Below, piece after piece: positions 18,478 to 26,025 of a stretch of DNA of 40,761 nt. The position numbers and the translations under genes were made by a program. The notes beneath the pieces were generated by a model, which was given only the letters and a program-made list of their open reading frames with translations, was not told the DNA's origin and ran no database searches. Position 1 is the stretch's first letter. Each line of letters starts with the position of its first letter. This DNA comes from Rhodanobacter sp. FW104-R8 (lineage in GTDB: Bacteria > Pseudomonadota > Gammaproteobacteria > Xanthomonadales > Rhodanobacteraceae): positions 1 to 40,761 of the forward strand of contig NZ_LVJR01000116.1 of the NCBI RefSeq assembly GCF_001617365.1, written 5' to 3'.

Positions 18478-18566
18478 AGGAGTGAGGGAAGAGGAGTGAG
18501 GAGTGAGAAAAGGCGTAGCGCCGGCCAGGCTTCCCTCTCGCTCCTCACTCCGCTTCCCTCACTCCT
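18478..18566. repeat. GAGTGAGG-type long inverted repeat, copy A
   Basis: The arms 18478-18508 and 18536-18566 are 31 nt each with two mismatches, separated by 27 nt. They are built of repeated GGAGTGAG units. It fills the gap between parB (ends 18573) and the glycosyltransferase start. A second, closely related element lies at 36304-36397. Confidence 0.85.
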
Positions 18567-18572
18567 GTTCTT

Positions 18573-19442
18573 TCAGCGGATCTTGCCGAGGATGCCTTCG
18601 AGTTCGTCGTTGCTGTGGTAGTGGATCACCAGCTTGCCGTGGCCGCCGCGGCCCTGCGCCAGTTCGACCCTGGTGGCCAGGCGTTCGGCCAGTTCGCGCT
18701 CCAGCGCGGCGATGTTCGGGTCGCGCGCGGGCGGGTGCTTGGCCTTGCCCTTCGGCGCGGTCTGCGCGCGGCGGGCGGCTTCCTCCAGCTCGCGCACCGA
18801 CCAGCCCAGGGTCGAGGCCTGGCGCGCCAGCGGCACGGCGATGGCTTCCTCCAGGGTCAGCAGGCAGCGGGCGTGGCCCATCTCCAGCTTGCCGTCGTCG
18901 AGCAGGCGCTTGATCGATTCCGGCATCTCGGTGAGCCGCAGCATGTTCGACACCGAGGCGCGCGAGCGACCCACCGCGTCGGCGGCCTGCTGGTGGGTGA
19001 GGTCGAAGTCGTCGATCAGCCGTTTCAGCGCGTCGGCTTCTTCCAGCGGGGTGAGGTCCTGGCGCTGGATGTTCTCGATCAGCGCCATCGCCGGCACCGC
19101 CGCCTCCGGCACCGCCTTCACCAGCGCCGGCAGTTCGCTCAGCTGGGCGCGCTGCGCCGCCCGCCAGCGGCGCTCGCCGGCGATCAGCTCGTAGCTGTTC
19201 CTGCCGATCTCGCGCACCACCACCGGCTGGATCAGGCCCTGCGCCTTGATCGAGGCGGCCAGCTCGTCCAGCGCCTCGTCGTTCCAGTGCCGCCGCGGCT
19301 GGTACTTGCCGGGCTGGATCTGCTGGATCGGCAGGATGCGCAGCTCGCCTTCCTGCGCCAGCACCGACGGCGCGGCATCGCCGTCGCCACCGAGCAGGGC
19401 GTCCAGTCCACGTCCCAATCCCCGTTTTTTCGCAGCAGCCAT
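18573..19442 (-). CDS. parB: chromosome-partitioning protein ParB
   Basis: This 289-residue DNA-binding CTP switch loads on parS and segregates the replication origin with ParA. The N-terminus has KKRGLGRGLDALLGG (ParA-interaction end). The CTPase/ParB-N domain has PGKYQPRRHW and LIQPVVVRE, followed by the arginine motif GERRWRAAQ. The central HTH includes LTHQQAADAVGRSRASVSNM. The C-terminal dimer segment ends in LEGILGKIR. The start at 19442 gives the standard N-terminus. Just 4 bases separate this ATG from the inverted-repeat element that occupies the parA-parB gap, so parB's leader is made of that element. No parS-like site was noticed in the window. Confidence 0.95.
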   Translation of the reverse strand: MAAAKKRGLGRGLDALLGGDGDAAPSVLAQEGELRILPIQQIQPGKYQPRRHWNDEALDELAASIKAQGLIQPVVVREIGRNSYELIAGERRWRAAQRAQLSELPALVKAVPEAAVPAMALIENIQRQDLTPLEEADALKRLIDDFDLTHQQAADAVGRSRASVSNMLRLTEMPESIKRLLDDGKLEMGHARCLLTLEEAIAVPLARQASTLGWSVRELEEAARRAQTAPKGKAKHPPARDPNIAALERELAERLATRVELAQGRGGHGKLVIHYHSNDELEGILGKIR

Positions 19443-19446
19443 GTCT

Positions 19447-19710
19447 AGAGCCTGTTCATGATCTCCAAGCACCCCGCGCCGGAAGCTGTTTGCGCGCAGG
19501 CCAAGGAAGAGTGAGGGAGTGGACGTCCGTCCACGACCGAATGATGACGCCGGCCCGCACGCAAACAGATCCGGCCCGACAGGCTGTCATCCCATGGCCG
19601 CCATACGCAGCGCGGCTTGGCCTGCCGGCCAGACAAGCCGGCACCACGCACTGCCACCTGACAGCCACGGGATGACAACGCGGAGTGCTTGGTGATCACG
19701 AACAGGCTCT
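19447..19710. mobile_element. MITE-like element between parA and parB
   Basis: This stretch of 264 bases has imperfect terminal inverted repeats: 19447-19472 and 19685-19710 match at 24 of 26 positions (outer AGAGCCTGTTC and GAACAGGCTCT). Further inverted pairs are nested inside: 19486-19502 with 19552-19568 (15 of 17, CTGTTTGC.../...GCAAACAG), the hairpin GTGGACGTCCGTCCAC at 19519-19534, and 19586-19597 with 19665-19676 (11 of 12, GTCATCCC.../...GGGATGAC). No gene is present. The last base of the parA stop codon is the outermost base of one end, and the other end lies 4 bases from the parB start. No target-site duplication is evident. It could alternatively be a structured intergenic repeat. 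Confidence 0.65.
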
Positions 19711-20579
19711 CATTCCTGGTGATTGGCGGCCGGCGCCTTGAGCGTCGGGCCGCTGTCGCCGTATGCCGGCGGTTCGATGTCGTCGAGCGCCTCGGCGTGG
19801 CTGGGACGCGGCGGCAGCCCGCGCTCACGCCGGATCACCTCGCCGGCCAGGCCGATGTAGGCGATCGCGCCGCGCGAGCTGCGGTCGTACAGATGGATCG
19901 GCTGGCCGTGGCTGGGCGCCTCGGCCAGACGCACGTTGCGCGGGATGATCGAGCGCAGCACCTTGTCGCCGAAGTGCTGGGTGAGCTGGGCGGACACTTC
20001 GTTGCCGAGGTTGTTGCGCACGTCGTACATGGTGCGCAGCAGGCCCTCGATCTCCAGCGCGGGGTTCAGCCGGTGGCGCACCGCCTTGATCGTGTCGAGC
20101 AGGCTGGACAGGCCTTCCAGCGCGAAGTACTCGCACTGCACCGGGATCAGCACGCCGTCGGCCGCGGTCAGCGCGTTCAGCGTGAGCAGGTTCAGCGAGG
20201 GCGGGCAGTCGACCAGGATGGTGTGGTAGTCCGCCGCGATCTTCGCCAGCACCTCCTTCAGCCGGTGCTCGCGCGCCAGCGCGTCCATCAGCTTCAGCTC
20301 GGCCGCGGTGAGGTCGCCGTTGCCCGGCAGCAGGTCGTAGTGCGCGTCGGTGGGCACGATCGCCGCGGCGATCTCCACTTCCTCCAGCAGCACCTCGCAA
20401 CCGCTCGCCTTGATGTCGCGCTTGTTGATGCCCGAGGCCATCGTGGCGTTGCCCTGCGGGTCCAGGTCGACCAGCAATACCTTGCGCTTCGCGGCGGCCA
20501 GCGCAGCGGCGAGATTGACGGCAGTGGTGGTCTTGCCGACGCCGCCCTTCTGGTTGGCGACAGCGATGATGCGGGCCAT
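19710..20579 (-). CDS. parA: chromosome-partitioning ATPase ParA/Soj
   Basis: This 289-residue Walker-type ATPase binds DNA non-specifically and moves ParB-parS complexes. The deviant Walker A is KGGVGKTT (11-18, signature lysine K11). Walker A' is VDLDPQGNAT, and Walker B is ILVDCPPSLN. The C-terminus is extended by about 35 proline- and acid-rich residues beyond the usual Soj end. It is transcribed ahead of parB, but they are separated by a roughly 265-base repeat element instead of the usual close spacing. Upstream, where rsmG is normally adjacent, there is instead a sugar ABC ATPase and a beta-glucosidase gene. Confidence 0.95.
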   Translation of the reverse strand: MARIIAVANQKGGVGKTTTAVNLAAALAAAKRKVLLVDLDPQGNATMASGINKRDIKASGCEVLLEEVEIAAAIVPTDAHYDLLPGNGDLTAAELKLMDALAREHRLKEVLAKIAADYHTILVDCPPSLNLLTLNALTAADGVLIPVQCEYFALEGLSSLLDTIKAVRHRLNPALEIEGLLRTMYDVRNNLGNEVSAQLTQHFGDKVLRSIIPRNVRLAEAPSHGQPIHLYDRSSRGAIAYIGLAGEVIRRERGLPPRPSHAEALDDIEPPAYGDSGPTLKAPAANHQE

Positions 20580-20647
20580 GGATGGATAGCTACCGTACGC
20601 GGGAGAGGGTTAGTGTAATGCCTCGCCCTGCCCAGCGCTGCCCGTGC

Positions 20648-21739
20648 TCAGGCGCCGATCCGCGTCCCGCCGGCGGCGTCGAACAGGTGCAGCCGATCGG
20701 CCGCCAGGCCCAGCGCCAGCGTGCTGCCCGGCTCGGGCAGGGCCCGCGGCGACACCCGCGAAACCAGCGCCTGGTCGCCGTAACGCAGGTTCAGGAAGAC
20801 CTCGTTGCCGACCGGTTCGAGCACTTCCAGCCGCGCGCCGAATGCGGCCTCGCCGGCGTCCTGCGGCTGCAGGTGCTCCGGGCGGATGCCCAGCACCACC
20901 TCGCGGTCGCGCCACGGCTGCCACGCCGTCGCCTGCGGCGGCTCGCCCAATGCGATGTCGCCGTGGGCGGTAGCCAGCTTCCAGCCATCGGCCAATTTGA
21001 GCGTGCCGCGTAGCTGGTTCATCGCCGGGCTGCCGACGAAGCCGGCGACGAACAGGTTGGCGGGCTTTTCGTACAGGTTCATCGGCGTGTCGATCTGCTG
21101 GATCACGCCGCCATCCAGCACCACGATGCGCTGGCCCAGGGTCATCGCCTCGATCTGGTCGTGGGTGACGTAGATCATGGTGGCCTTGAGCTGGCGATGC
21201 AGCCGCGCGATCTCCACCCGCATCGACAGGCGCAGCTTGGCGTCCAGGTTGGACAGCGGCTCGTCCAGCAAAAACACCTTGGGATCGCGCACCAGCGCCC
21301 GGCCCAGTGCCACGCGCTGGCGCTGGCCGCCGGACAGCGCGGACGGGCGCGAGGCCAGCCGCGCTTCCAGTTCCAGCGTCTTCGCCGCCGCCGCCACGCG
21401 CTGGTCGATGTCGGCCTGCTTGTGGCCGCGCAGCTTCAGGCCGAAGCCGAGGTTCTCGGCCACCGTCATGTGCGGATACAGCGCGTAGTTCTGGAACACC
21501 ATTGCGATGTCGCGATCCTTCGGCGCCACCTCGTTGACCACGCGGCCGTCGATGGAAAGCGTGCCGCCGCTGATCGATTCCAGCCCGGCGATCATCCTGA
21601 GCAGGGTGGTCTTGCCGCAGCCGGACGGCCCCACCAGCACCAGCAGCTCGCCATCGGCAATCTCGAAGCTGGCGTCGGCCACGCCGACGTGGCCGTTGGG
21701 GTAGACCTTGCGCAGCTGATCCAGACGTACAGCAGCCAT
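20648..21739 (-). CDS. ugpC: sugar ABC transporter ATP-binding subunit (UgpC/MsmX/MalK type)
   Basis: This 363-residue inner-face ATPase belongs to the CUT1 carbohydrate importers. The ABC domain has GPSGCGKTT (Walker A, about 36-44), the Q-loop FQNYALYPHMT, signature ALSGGQRQR, Walker B VFLLDEPLSNLD and the switch His in VTHDQ. The C-terminal 130 residues are the TOBE/MalK-type regulatory domain (LGIRPEHLQ). The ATG at 21739 is chosen over one six bases upstream because GGAG then has correct spacing. It is divergent from the GH1 gene, with a LacI-type operator-like sequence between them. The permease/binding-protein operon at 32191-35236 has no ATPase gene, so this is the obvious partner (inference). 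The symbol follows family naming only. Confidence 0.9.
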   Translation of the reverse strand: MAAVRLDQLRKVYPNGHVGVADASFEIADGELLVLVGPSGCGKTTLLRMIAGLESISGGTLSIDGRVVNEVAPKDRDIAMVFQNYALYPHMTVAENLGFGLKLRGHKQADIDQRVAAAAKTLELEARLASRPSALSGGQRQRVALGRALVRDPKVFLLDEPLSNLDAKLRLSMRVEIARLHRQLKATMIYVTHDQIEAMTLGQRIVVLDGGVIQQIDTPMNLYEKPANLFVAGFVGSPAMNQLRGTLKLADGWKLATAHGDIALGEPPQATAWQPWRDREVVLGIRPEHLQPQDAGEAAFGARLEVLEPVGNEVFLNLRYGDQALVSRVSPRALPEPGSTLALGLAADRLHLFDAAGGTRIGA

Positions 21740-21828
21740 CGGCATCTCCGGTGCGGTTGGCCACGACGGCCGTCCCGCGCAGCATGCGCTGGTCTGCACT
21801 TCCGCGGGGCATTGGGCTATTCTGCCCA

Positions 21829-21842
21829 TGTAATCGTTTACA
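21829..21842. promoter_or_regulatory. LacI-family operator-like palindrome
   Basis: TGTAATCGTTTACA fits the form TGTAA-N-CG-N-TTACA, a near-perfect 14-bp palindrome with a central CG as bound by LacI/GalR-family repressors. It sits 26 bases upstream of the GH1 start and 89 bases upstream of the divergent ATPase start. Similar sequences precede the lacI gene at 24818 and 24887. Confidence 0.6.
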
Positions 21843-21867
21843 TCAAGCCTTGCCCGAAGGACCGCCC

Positions 21868-23223
21868 ATGTCCCGCCCCCGTTTCCGCTTCCCCGACGGC
21901 TTCCACTGGGGCGCCGCCACTTCGGCCTACCAGATCGAGGGCTCGCCGCTGGCCGATGGTGCGGGCCCCAGCATCTGGCAGCGCTTCGCGCACACGCCGG
22001 GGATGATGGCGAACGGCGACACCGGCGACGTCGCCTGCGACCACTACCGCCGCTACAAGGGCGACGTCCAGCTGATGAAGGCGCTGGGCCTGAAGGGCTA
22101 CCGCTTCAGCGTCAACTGGGCGCGCGTGCTGCCCGAGGGCACCGGCCGGGTCAATCCGAAGGGGCTGGATTTCTACTCGCGGCTGGTGGATCAATTGCTG
22201 GAAAACGGCATCGCGCCGAACGCCACGCTGTTCCACTGGGACCTGCCGGCGGCGCTGGACGACCGCGGCGGCTGGCTCAACCGCGACATCGCGCACTGGT
22301 TCGCCGAGTACGCCGAGGTGATGTTCAAGGCGCTGGACGATCGCGTGCCGCGCTGGTCCACGCTCAACGAACCGTGGGTGGTCACCGACGGCGGCTACCT
22401 GCACGGCGCACTGGCGCCCGGCCATCGCAGCAAGTACGAGGCGCCGCTCGCCGCGCACAACCTGATGCGCGCCAGCGGCGCCGGTATCCAGGCCTACCGC
22501 GCGCACGGCAAGCACGAGATCGGCGTGGTGTTCAACATCGAACCGAAGTACCCGCGCTCGGACAGCGCCGAGGATCTCGCCGCCACCCGCCGCGCGCACG
22601 CCTACATGAACCAGCAGTTCGCCGACCCGGCCCTGCTCGGCAGCTACCCGCCCGAGCTGAAGGAGATCTTCGGCGACGCCTGGCCGGATTTCCCCGCGGA
22701 CGACTTCGAGTTGACCAAGCAGCCGGTCGACTTCGTCGGCATCAACTACTACACCCGCGCCGTGGTGAAGCACGACCCGAACCAGTACCCGCTGAAAGCC
22801 TCGCCGGTGCGCCAGCCGAACAAGACCTACACCGAGACCGGCTGGGAAGTGTTCGAGCAGGGCCTGACCGACACGCTGACCTGGTTCAAGCAGCGCTACG
22901 GCGACATCCCGCTGTACATCACCGAAAATGGCTCCGCGTTCTACGACCCGCCGGTGGCCGAGGCCGAGGTGCTGGACGACCCGCTGCGCACGAACTACCT
23001 GCGCCGCCACCTCAAGGCGCTGCACCGGGCGATCGCGGCCGGGGTGAACCTGAAGGGCTACTACGCCTGGTCGCTGCTGGACAACCTGGAGTGGTCGCTG
23101 GGTTTCTCCAAGCGCTTCGGCCTGTACCACGTCGACTTCGCCACCCAGCAGCGCACGCCGAAGGCCACCGCGAAGCTGTACGCGCAGGTGATCGAGAGCA
23201 ACGGCAGCGTGCTCGACGAGTAG
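21868..23223 (+). CDS. GH1 beta-glucosidase
   Basis: This 451-residue TIM-barrel glycosidase of family GH1 cleaves terminal beta-linked glucose from short oligosaccharides. The acid/base is E168 in STLNEPW and the nucleophile is E353 in YITENGSAF. The N-terminal FPDGFHWGAATSAYQIEG is the family signature. There is no signal peptide, so it acts in the cytoplasm on imported sugars. The ATG at 21868 follows AAGGA. Its stop codon TAG (23221-23223) is part of the first bases of a REP palindrome. With the adjacent ABC ATPase and the GH144/ABC locus to the right it probably finishes degradation of glucan oligosaccharides to glucose. Confidence 0.94.
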   Translation: MSRPRFRFPDGFHWGAATSAYQIEGSPLADGAGPSIWQRFAHTPGMMANGDTGDVACDHYRRYKGDVQLMKALGLKGYRFSVNWARVLPEGTGRVNPKGLDFYSRLVDQLLENGIAPNATLFHWDLPAALDDRGGWLNRDIAHWFAEYAEVMFKALDDRVPRWSTLNEPWVVTDGGYLHGALAPGHRSKYEAPLAAHNLMRASGAGIQAYRAHGKHEIGVVFNIEPKYPRSDSAEDLAATRRAHAYMNQQFADPALLGSYPPELKEIFGDAWPDFPADDFELTKQPVDFVGINYYTRAVVKHDPNQYPLKASPVRQPNKTYTETGWEVFEQGLTDTLTWFKQRYGDIPLYITENGSAFYDPPVAEAEVLDDPLRTNYLRRHLKALHRAIAAGVNLKGYYAWSLLDNLEWSLGFSKRFGLYHVDFATQQRTPKATAKLYAQVIESNGSVLDE

Positions 23224-23302
23224 GAGCGCACCCTGTGCGCGATGCCCTTAGAGCATCGCGCACGACCGAAGGAAGTCCCTTGTGGACAGGGTGCGCTCCT
23301 AC
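23220..23302. repeat. REP-type palindrome, copy 2, shared by two stop codons
   Basis: The outer arms 23220-23236 and 23286-23302 (GTAGGAGCGCACCCTGT and its exact complement) are perfect over 17 nt. Inner arms 23235-23245 and 23253-23263 (GTGCGCGATGC/GCATCGCGCAC) are perfect over 11 nt. The outer octamer GTAGGAGC matches copies 1 and 3. The TAG of the left end is the GH1 stop and the TAG of the right end (minus strand) is the rsmG stop. Confidence 0.85.
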
Positions 23303-23934
23303 GAAACCGAGCGACCGAGCACCAGCAGGTGGCGCTCCGCCGGCAGCCCCGGCACCGCCAGCTCGTGCATGCCGCGCACTTCGAACCCGGCCGGGATGCC
23401 CGGCAGCTCGTCGTCCGGCCGCTTGCCCTTCATCGCCAGCCAGATCCCGTCCGGTGCCAGCAGGTGGCCGCCCCAGCCCAGCATGTCGGCGAGGCTGGCG
23501 AACGCGCGCGCGGTGATGCAGTCGAACCGGCCTTCGACCTCTTCCACCCGCGACTGCAGCGCGCGCACGCCATCCAGCTTCAGCGCGCGGATCGCCTCGC
23601 GCAGGAAGCGCACCTTCTTGCCGTTGGAATCGACCAGCAAAATCTCCCGCCCTGGCGCGGCGATCGCCAGCACGATGCCGGGCAGGCCGGGGCCGGTGCC
23701 GAGGTCGGCCAGGGTCTGGCCCCGCACATACGGCAGGATCGCCAGCGAGTCGAGCAGGTGGCGCGTGACCATCTCCGCCGGATCGCGCACCGCGGTGAGG
23801 TTGTAGGCCGCGTTCCAGCGCTCCAGCAGGGCCTGGTAGTCGAGCAGCCGCGGCACCGCGTCGGCCGGCAGTGCCAGGCCCAGCGCGGCGATGCCTTGTT
23901 CGAGTCGGGTCTGCAAGGCGGCGCGGGTGGTCAT
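23299..23934 (-). CDS. rsmG: 16S rRNA (guanine-527-N7)-methyltransferase
   Basis: This 211-residue SAM-dependent methyltransferase modifies G527 of 16S rRNA; its loss classically gives low-level streptomycin resistance. The SAM-binding block is LADLGTGPGLPGIVLAI (about 75-91). The N-terminal WNAAYNLTAVRDPAEMVTRH and the ARAFASLADML block are typical of RsmG/GidB. The start at 23934 gives the normal length; a longer open frame upstream lacks homology. In many bacteria rsmG is followed directly by parA and parB. Here it is on the same strand but 2.7 kb away, separated by the GH1 and ATPase genes. Its TAG stop lies in the REP edge at 23299-23301. Confidence 0.94.
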   Translation of the reverse strand: MTTRAALQTRLEQGIAALGLALPADAVPRLLDYQALLERWNAAYNLTAVRDPAEMVTRHLLDSLAILPYVRGQTLADLGTGPGLPGIVLAIAAPGREILLVDSNGKKVRFLREAIRALKLDGVRALQSRVEEVEGRFDCITARAFASLADMLGWGGHLLAPDGIWLAMKGKRPDDELPGIPAGFEVRGMHELAVPGLPAERHLLVLGRSVS

Positions 23935-24083
23935 GGGCTCACTCGGGGAATGGGGCGCAAAGTATCCGCGGCACCTGCCGGGCTTGCCAGCCCCGGCCAA
24001 AGAAAACCCGCCGGATGGCGGGCCGAAGACTTGCAAATCCCCTGTGGCGCGGGCGCTCTCGGGCGCCCTGGCGCGTGTCGTGC

Positions 24084-24557
24084 TCAGGCGACCTCGAGGT
24101 CGACCCGGGTCACCATCATGCCGCGCTCGCGCAGCGCGCTGTTCAATGACTGCTTCACCCGCGCGCCCAGGTCGCGACGGTCGGTGCGAACGGCCGCCGG
24201 CTCGCTGCGCAGGGCTTCCTGCGCGCCGCGGCGGATCAGCTGGTCGACCTGCTCGAACACCGCGTCGGCACGCTCCGGCTCCAGCACCTGCCAGTACACC
24301 GTGCCGCGCACGTCGTGCGCATCGGCCAGCAGCTCCTCGAAACGCAGGGTCTGCCCGGCCAGGTCGATCTTGTGTGCGACCCGATCAAGCAGCGGCAACA
24401 CCAGATGCGTACCCGACTGCAGCACGCGTACCAGCTTGCCGTGGCGGTACAGGCTGTAGACCTGCCCGGCCGGCACGCGCCTGACCGCGCTGATGATCAG
24501 CACGGCGGACAGCAGCAGCAGGGTCGACAGCAGGGTCATGGTATGCAAATCAGCCAC
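24084..24557 (-). CDS. small SPFH/Band-7 domain protein
   Basis: This protein of about 157 residues (GTG start at 24557) or 151 residues (ATG at 24539) is predicted to be membrane-anchored. One N-terminal transmembrane segment (about 8-25) is followed by the start of a Band-7 fold: RRVPAGQVYSLYRHGK, RVLQSGTHLVLPLLDRVAHK and VRGTVYWQV, ending with helices and VTRVDLEVA. It matches the core of slipin/stomatin proteins but lacks the long C-terminal coiled coil that drives oligomerisation, so it is about half the usual length. The role is unknown. It is upstream of rsmG on the same strand. Neither candidate start has a strong ribosome binding site. Confidence 0.75.
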   Translation of the reverse strand: MADLHTMTLLSTLLLLSAVLIISAVRRVPAGQVYSLYRHGKLVRVLQSGTHLVLPLLDRVAHKIDLAGQTLRFEELLADAHDVRGTVYWQVLEPERADAVFEQVDQLIRRGAQEALRSEPAAVRTDRRDLGARVKQSLNSALRERGMMVTRVDLEVA

Positions 24558-24817
24558 TTGATGAATGTTTCTTCGCTACAGCGACAACTTCAGGGTACAG
24601 TCGACTGAGCGCACATAGATTAACCCTGATTTAACGACAGGGAGAAATTTTTAACAACAGGCAAAAACGACCCGGATTGCGACGTCGTCCACAAATACCG
24701 TTCATCCGTTCCGATCCGGCACCCGCCTCATCCACGGCTTGCTGCATTGCCATAACGCGATCCACCCGATCGGACCGTACGTTTTCCGCTCGGCCAGCCA
24801 CTTGCCCGGCTCGTCCA

Positions 24818-24831
24818 TGAAAACGTTTGCA
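24818..24831. promoter_or_regulatory. LacI-family operator-like palindrome upstream of lacI (site 1)
   Basis: TGAAAACGTTTGCA is a 14-bp palindrome with one mismatched pair and the central CG typical of LacI/GalR operators. It lies 109 bases upstream of the lacI start and suggests autoregulation of the regulator and the receptor gene coupled to it. Confidence 0.55.
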
Positions 24832-24886
24832 TAAACCTTTTGCGGCGCAGCAGAAGCCTTGTTAGCGGATGCTTTACAACGCTTTA

Positions 24887-24900
24887 TGAAAACGATTACG
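24887..24900. promoter_or_regulatory. LacI-family operator-like palindrome upstream of lacI (site 2)
   Basis: TGAAAACGATTACG resembles the 21829 site (TGTAANCGNTTACA, with A at position 3 and G at position 14). It lies 69 bases after site 1 and 40 bases before the lacI start. A related TTTACAACGC half-site-like sequence lies just upstream. Confidence 0.5.
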
Positions 24901-24939
24901 TTGTCGCCGCAGTGGAGTTCGGCGCTCGGGGCAACTCAC

Positions 24940-26025
24940 ATGGCGACAGTGACGATCAAAGACGTGGCGCGTGAGGCCGGTGTTTCCGTGGCCTCGGTGT
25001 CGCGCGCGCTGAACAGTGGCGGCGGCGTCACGGCCGAAACCGCCCAGCGCATCCGCGACGTGGCCACCCGCCTCAGTTACGTGCCACACGCGGCGGCCCG
25101 CAGCCTGATCACCCGGCGCACGCATACCATCGGCGCGCTGCTGCCGGATCTGCACGGCGAATTCTTCTCGGAGCTGATCCGCGGCATCGACCAGGCCGCC
25201 CGGGCGCGCGGCCTGCACCTGCTGGTCTCCAGTTCGCACGACGGGGCCGCGGATGCCGCCACCGCCTTGCGCGCGATGCAGGGTCGGGTCGACGGCATGC
25301 TGATCCTGTCCAACCATGTCGACGCCGCCTTCCTGCGCAGCAACCTCCCGGCCAGCGTGCCGGCCGTGCTGCTCAACAGCGCGGTGAAAAGCAAATCGTA
25401 CGCGGTGCTCAACGTCGACAACTACGGCGGCGCTTACGCGATGGTGCGGCACCTGCTGCAGGCCGGCCATTCCGGCGTGACCTTCATCGCCGGCCCGGCC
25501 GACAACTTCGATGCGCAGCAGCGCGAACTCGGCTACCGCGCCGCAATGGCGAAGTACGCGCCGCATGCACCGCTGGACGTGGTGGCGGGTGATTTCAACG
25601 AGGAGGCCGGCTACCGCGCCGGGCACCAGCTGCTGGCACGCAAGCCGCGGCCGCAGGCCGTGTTCGCGGCCAACGACATGATGGCGGTGGGCTGCCTGTA
25701 TGCGTTCAAGGAGGCCGGCGTGGACGTGCCGGGCGACATCGCGCTGGCCGGCTTCGACGACATTCCGATCGCGCGCTACGTCACCCCGCCGCTCAGCACG
25801 GTGCGCGTGCGCATCGCCGACCTCGGCCGCAGCGCGCTCGAACAGCTGGCCGCGCTGCTGGAAGACTCCAAGCACGCCACGCCATCCAGCCACACGCTCG
25901 CCTGCGAGATCGTCGCCCGCGCCACCTGCGGCGGCGACCGGCAAGCGGCGCCGCACGAGCACGCTCCAAAAAACGCTGTTTCAACTTCGGGGAATCGGTC
26001 ATCCGGTACGGGAGGGAAAGCATGA
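24940..26025 (+). CDS. LacI-family transcriptional regulator
   Basis: This 361-residue regulator has the canonical LacI N-terminus: VTIKDVAREAGVSVASVSRA (4-23) forms the HTH and the hinge helix follows at about 48-60 (SYVPHAAARSL). The periplasmic-binding-like ligand domain includes IGALLPDLHGEFFSELIRG, FAANDMMAVGCLYAFKEAG and LAGFDDIPIARYVTPPLSTV. An upstream ATG at 24859 would add 27 residues without homology, so 24940 is preferred. It should bind a sugar and control the glucan locus. Its stop overlaps the receptor start (ATGA at 26022-26025), so regulator and receptor are translationally coupled. The protein carries an unusual hydrophilic tail of about 30 residues after the usual end. Confidence 0.93.
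   Translation: MATVTIKDVAREAGVSVASVSRALNSGGGVTAETAQRIRDVATRLSYVPHAAARSLITRRTHTIGALLPDLHGEFFSELIRGIDQAARARGLHLLVSSSHDGAADAATALRAMQGRVDGMLILSNHVDAAFLRSNLPASVPAVLLNSAVKSKSYAVLNVDNYGGAYAMVRHLLQAGHSGVTFIAGPADNFDAQQRELGYRAAMAKYAPHAPLDVVAGDFNEEAGYRAGHQLLARKPRPQAVFAANDMMAVGCLYAFKEAGVDVPGDIALAGFDDIPIARYVTPPLSTVRVRIADLGRSALEQLAALLEDSKHATPSSHTLACEIVARATCGGDRQAAPHEHAPKNAVSTSGNRSSGTGGKA

Larger units (their letters stand above)
24558..24939. other. divergent intergenic region before lacI
   Basis: No gene is seen. The left part (about 24560-24680) is AT-richer than its surroundings, with GATTAACCCTGATTTAACG and a run of AAATTTTTAAC, plausible promoter sequence for either side. The right part holds two LacI-operator-like palindromes, listed separately. 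Confidence 0.5.
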
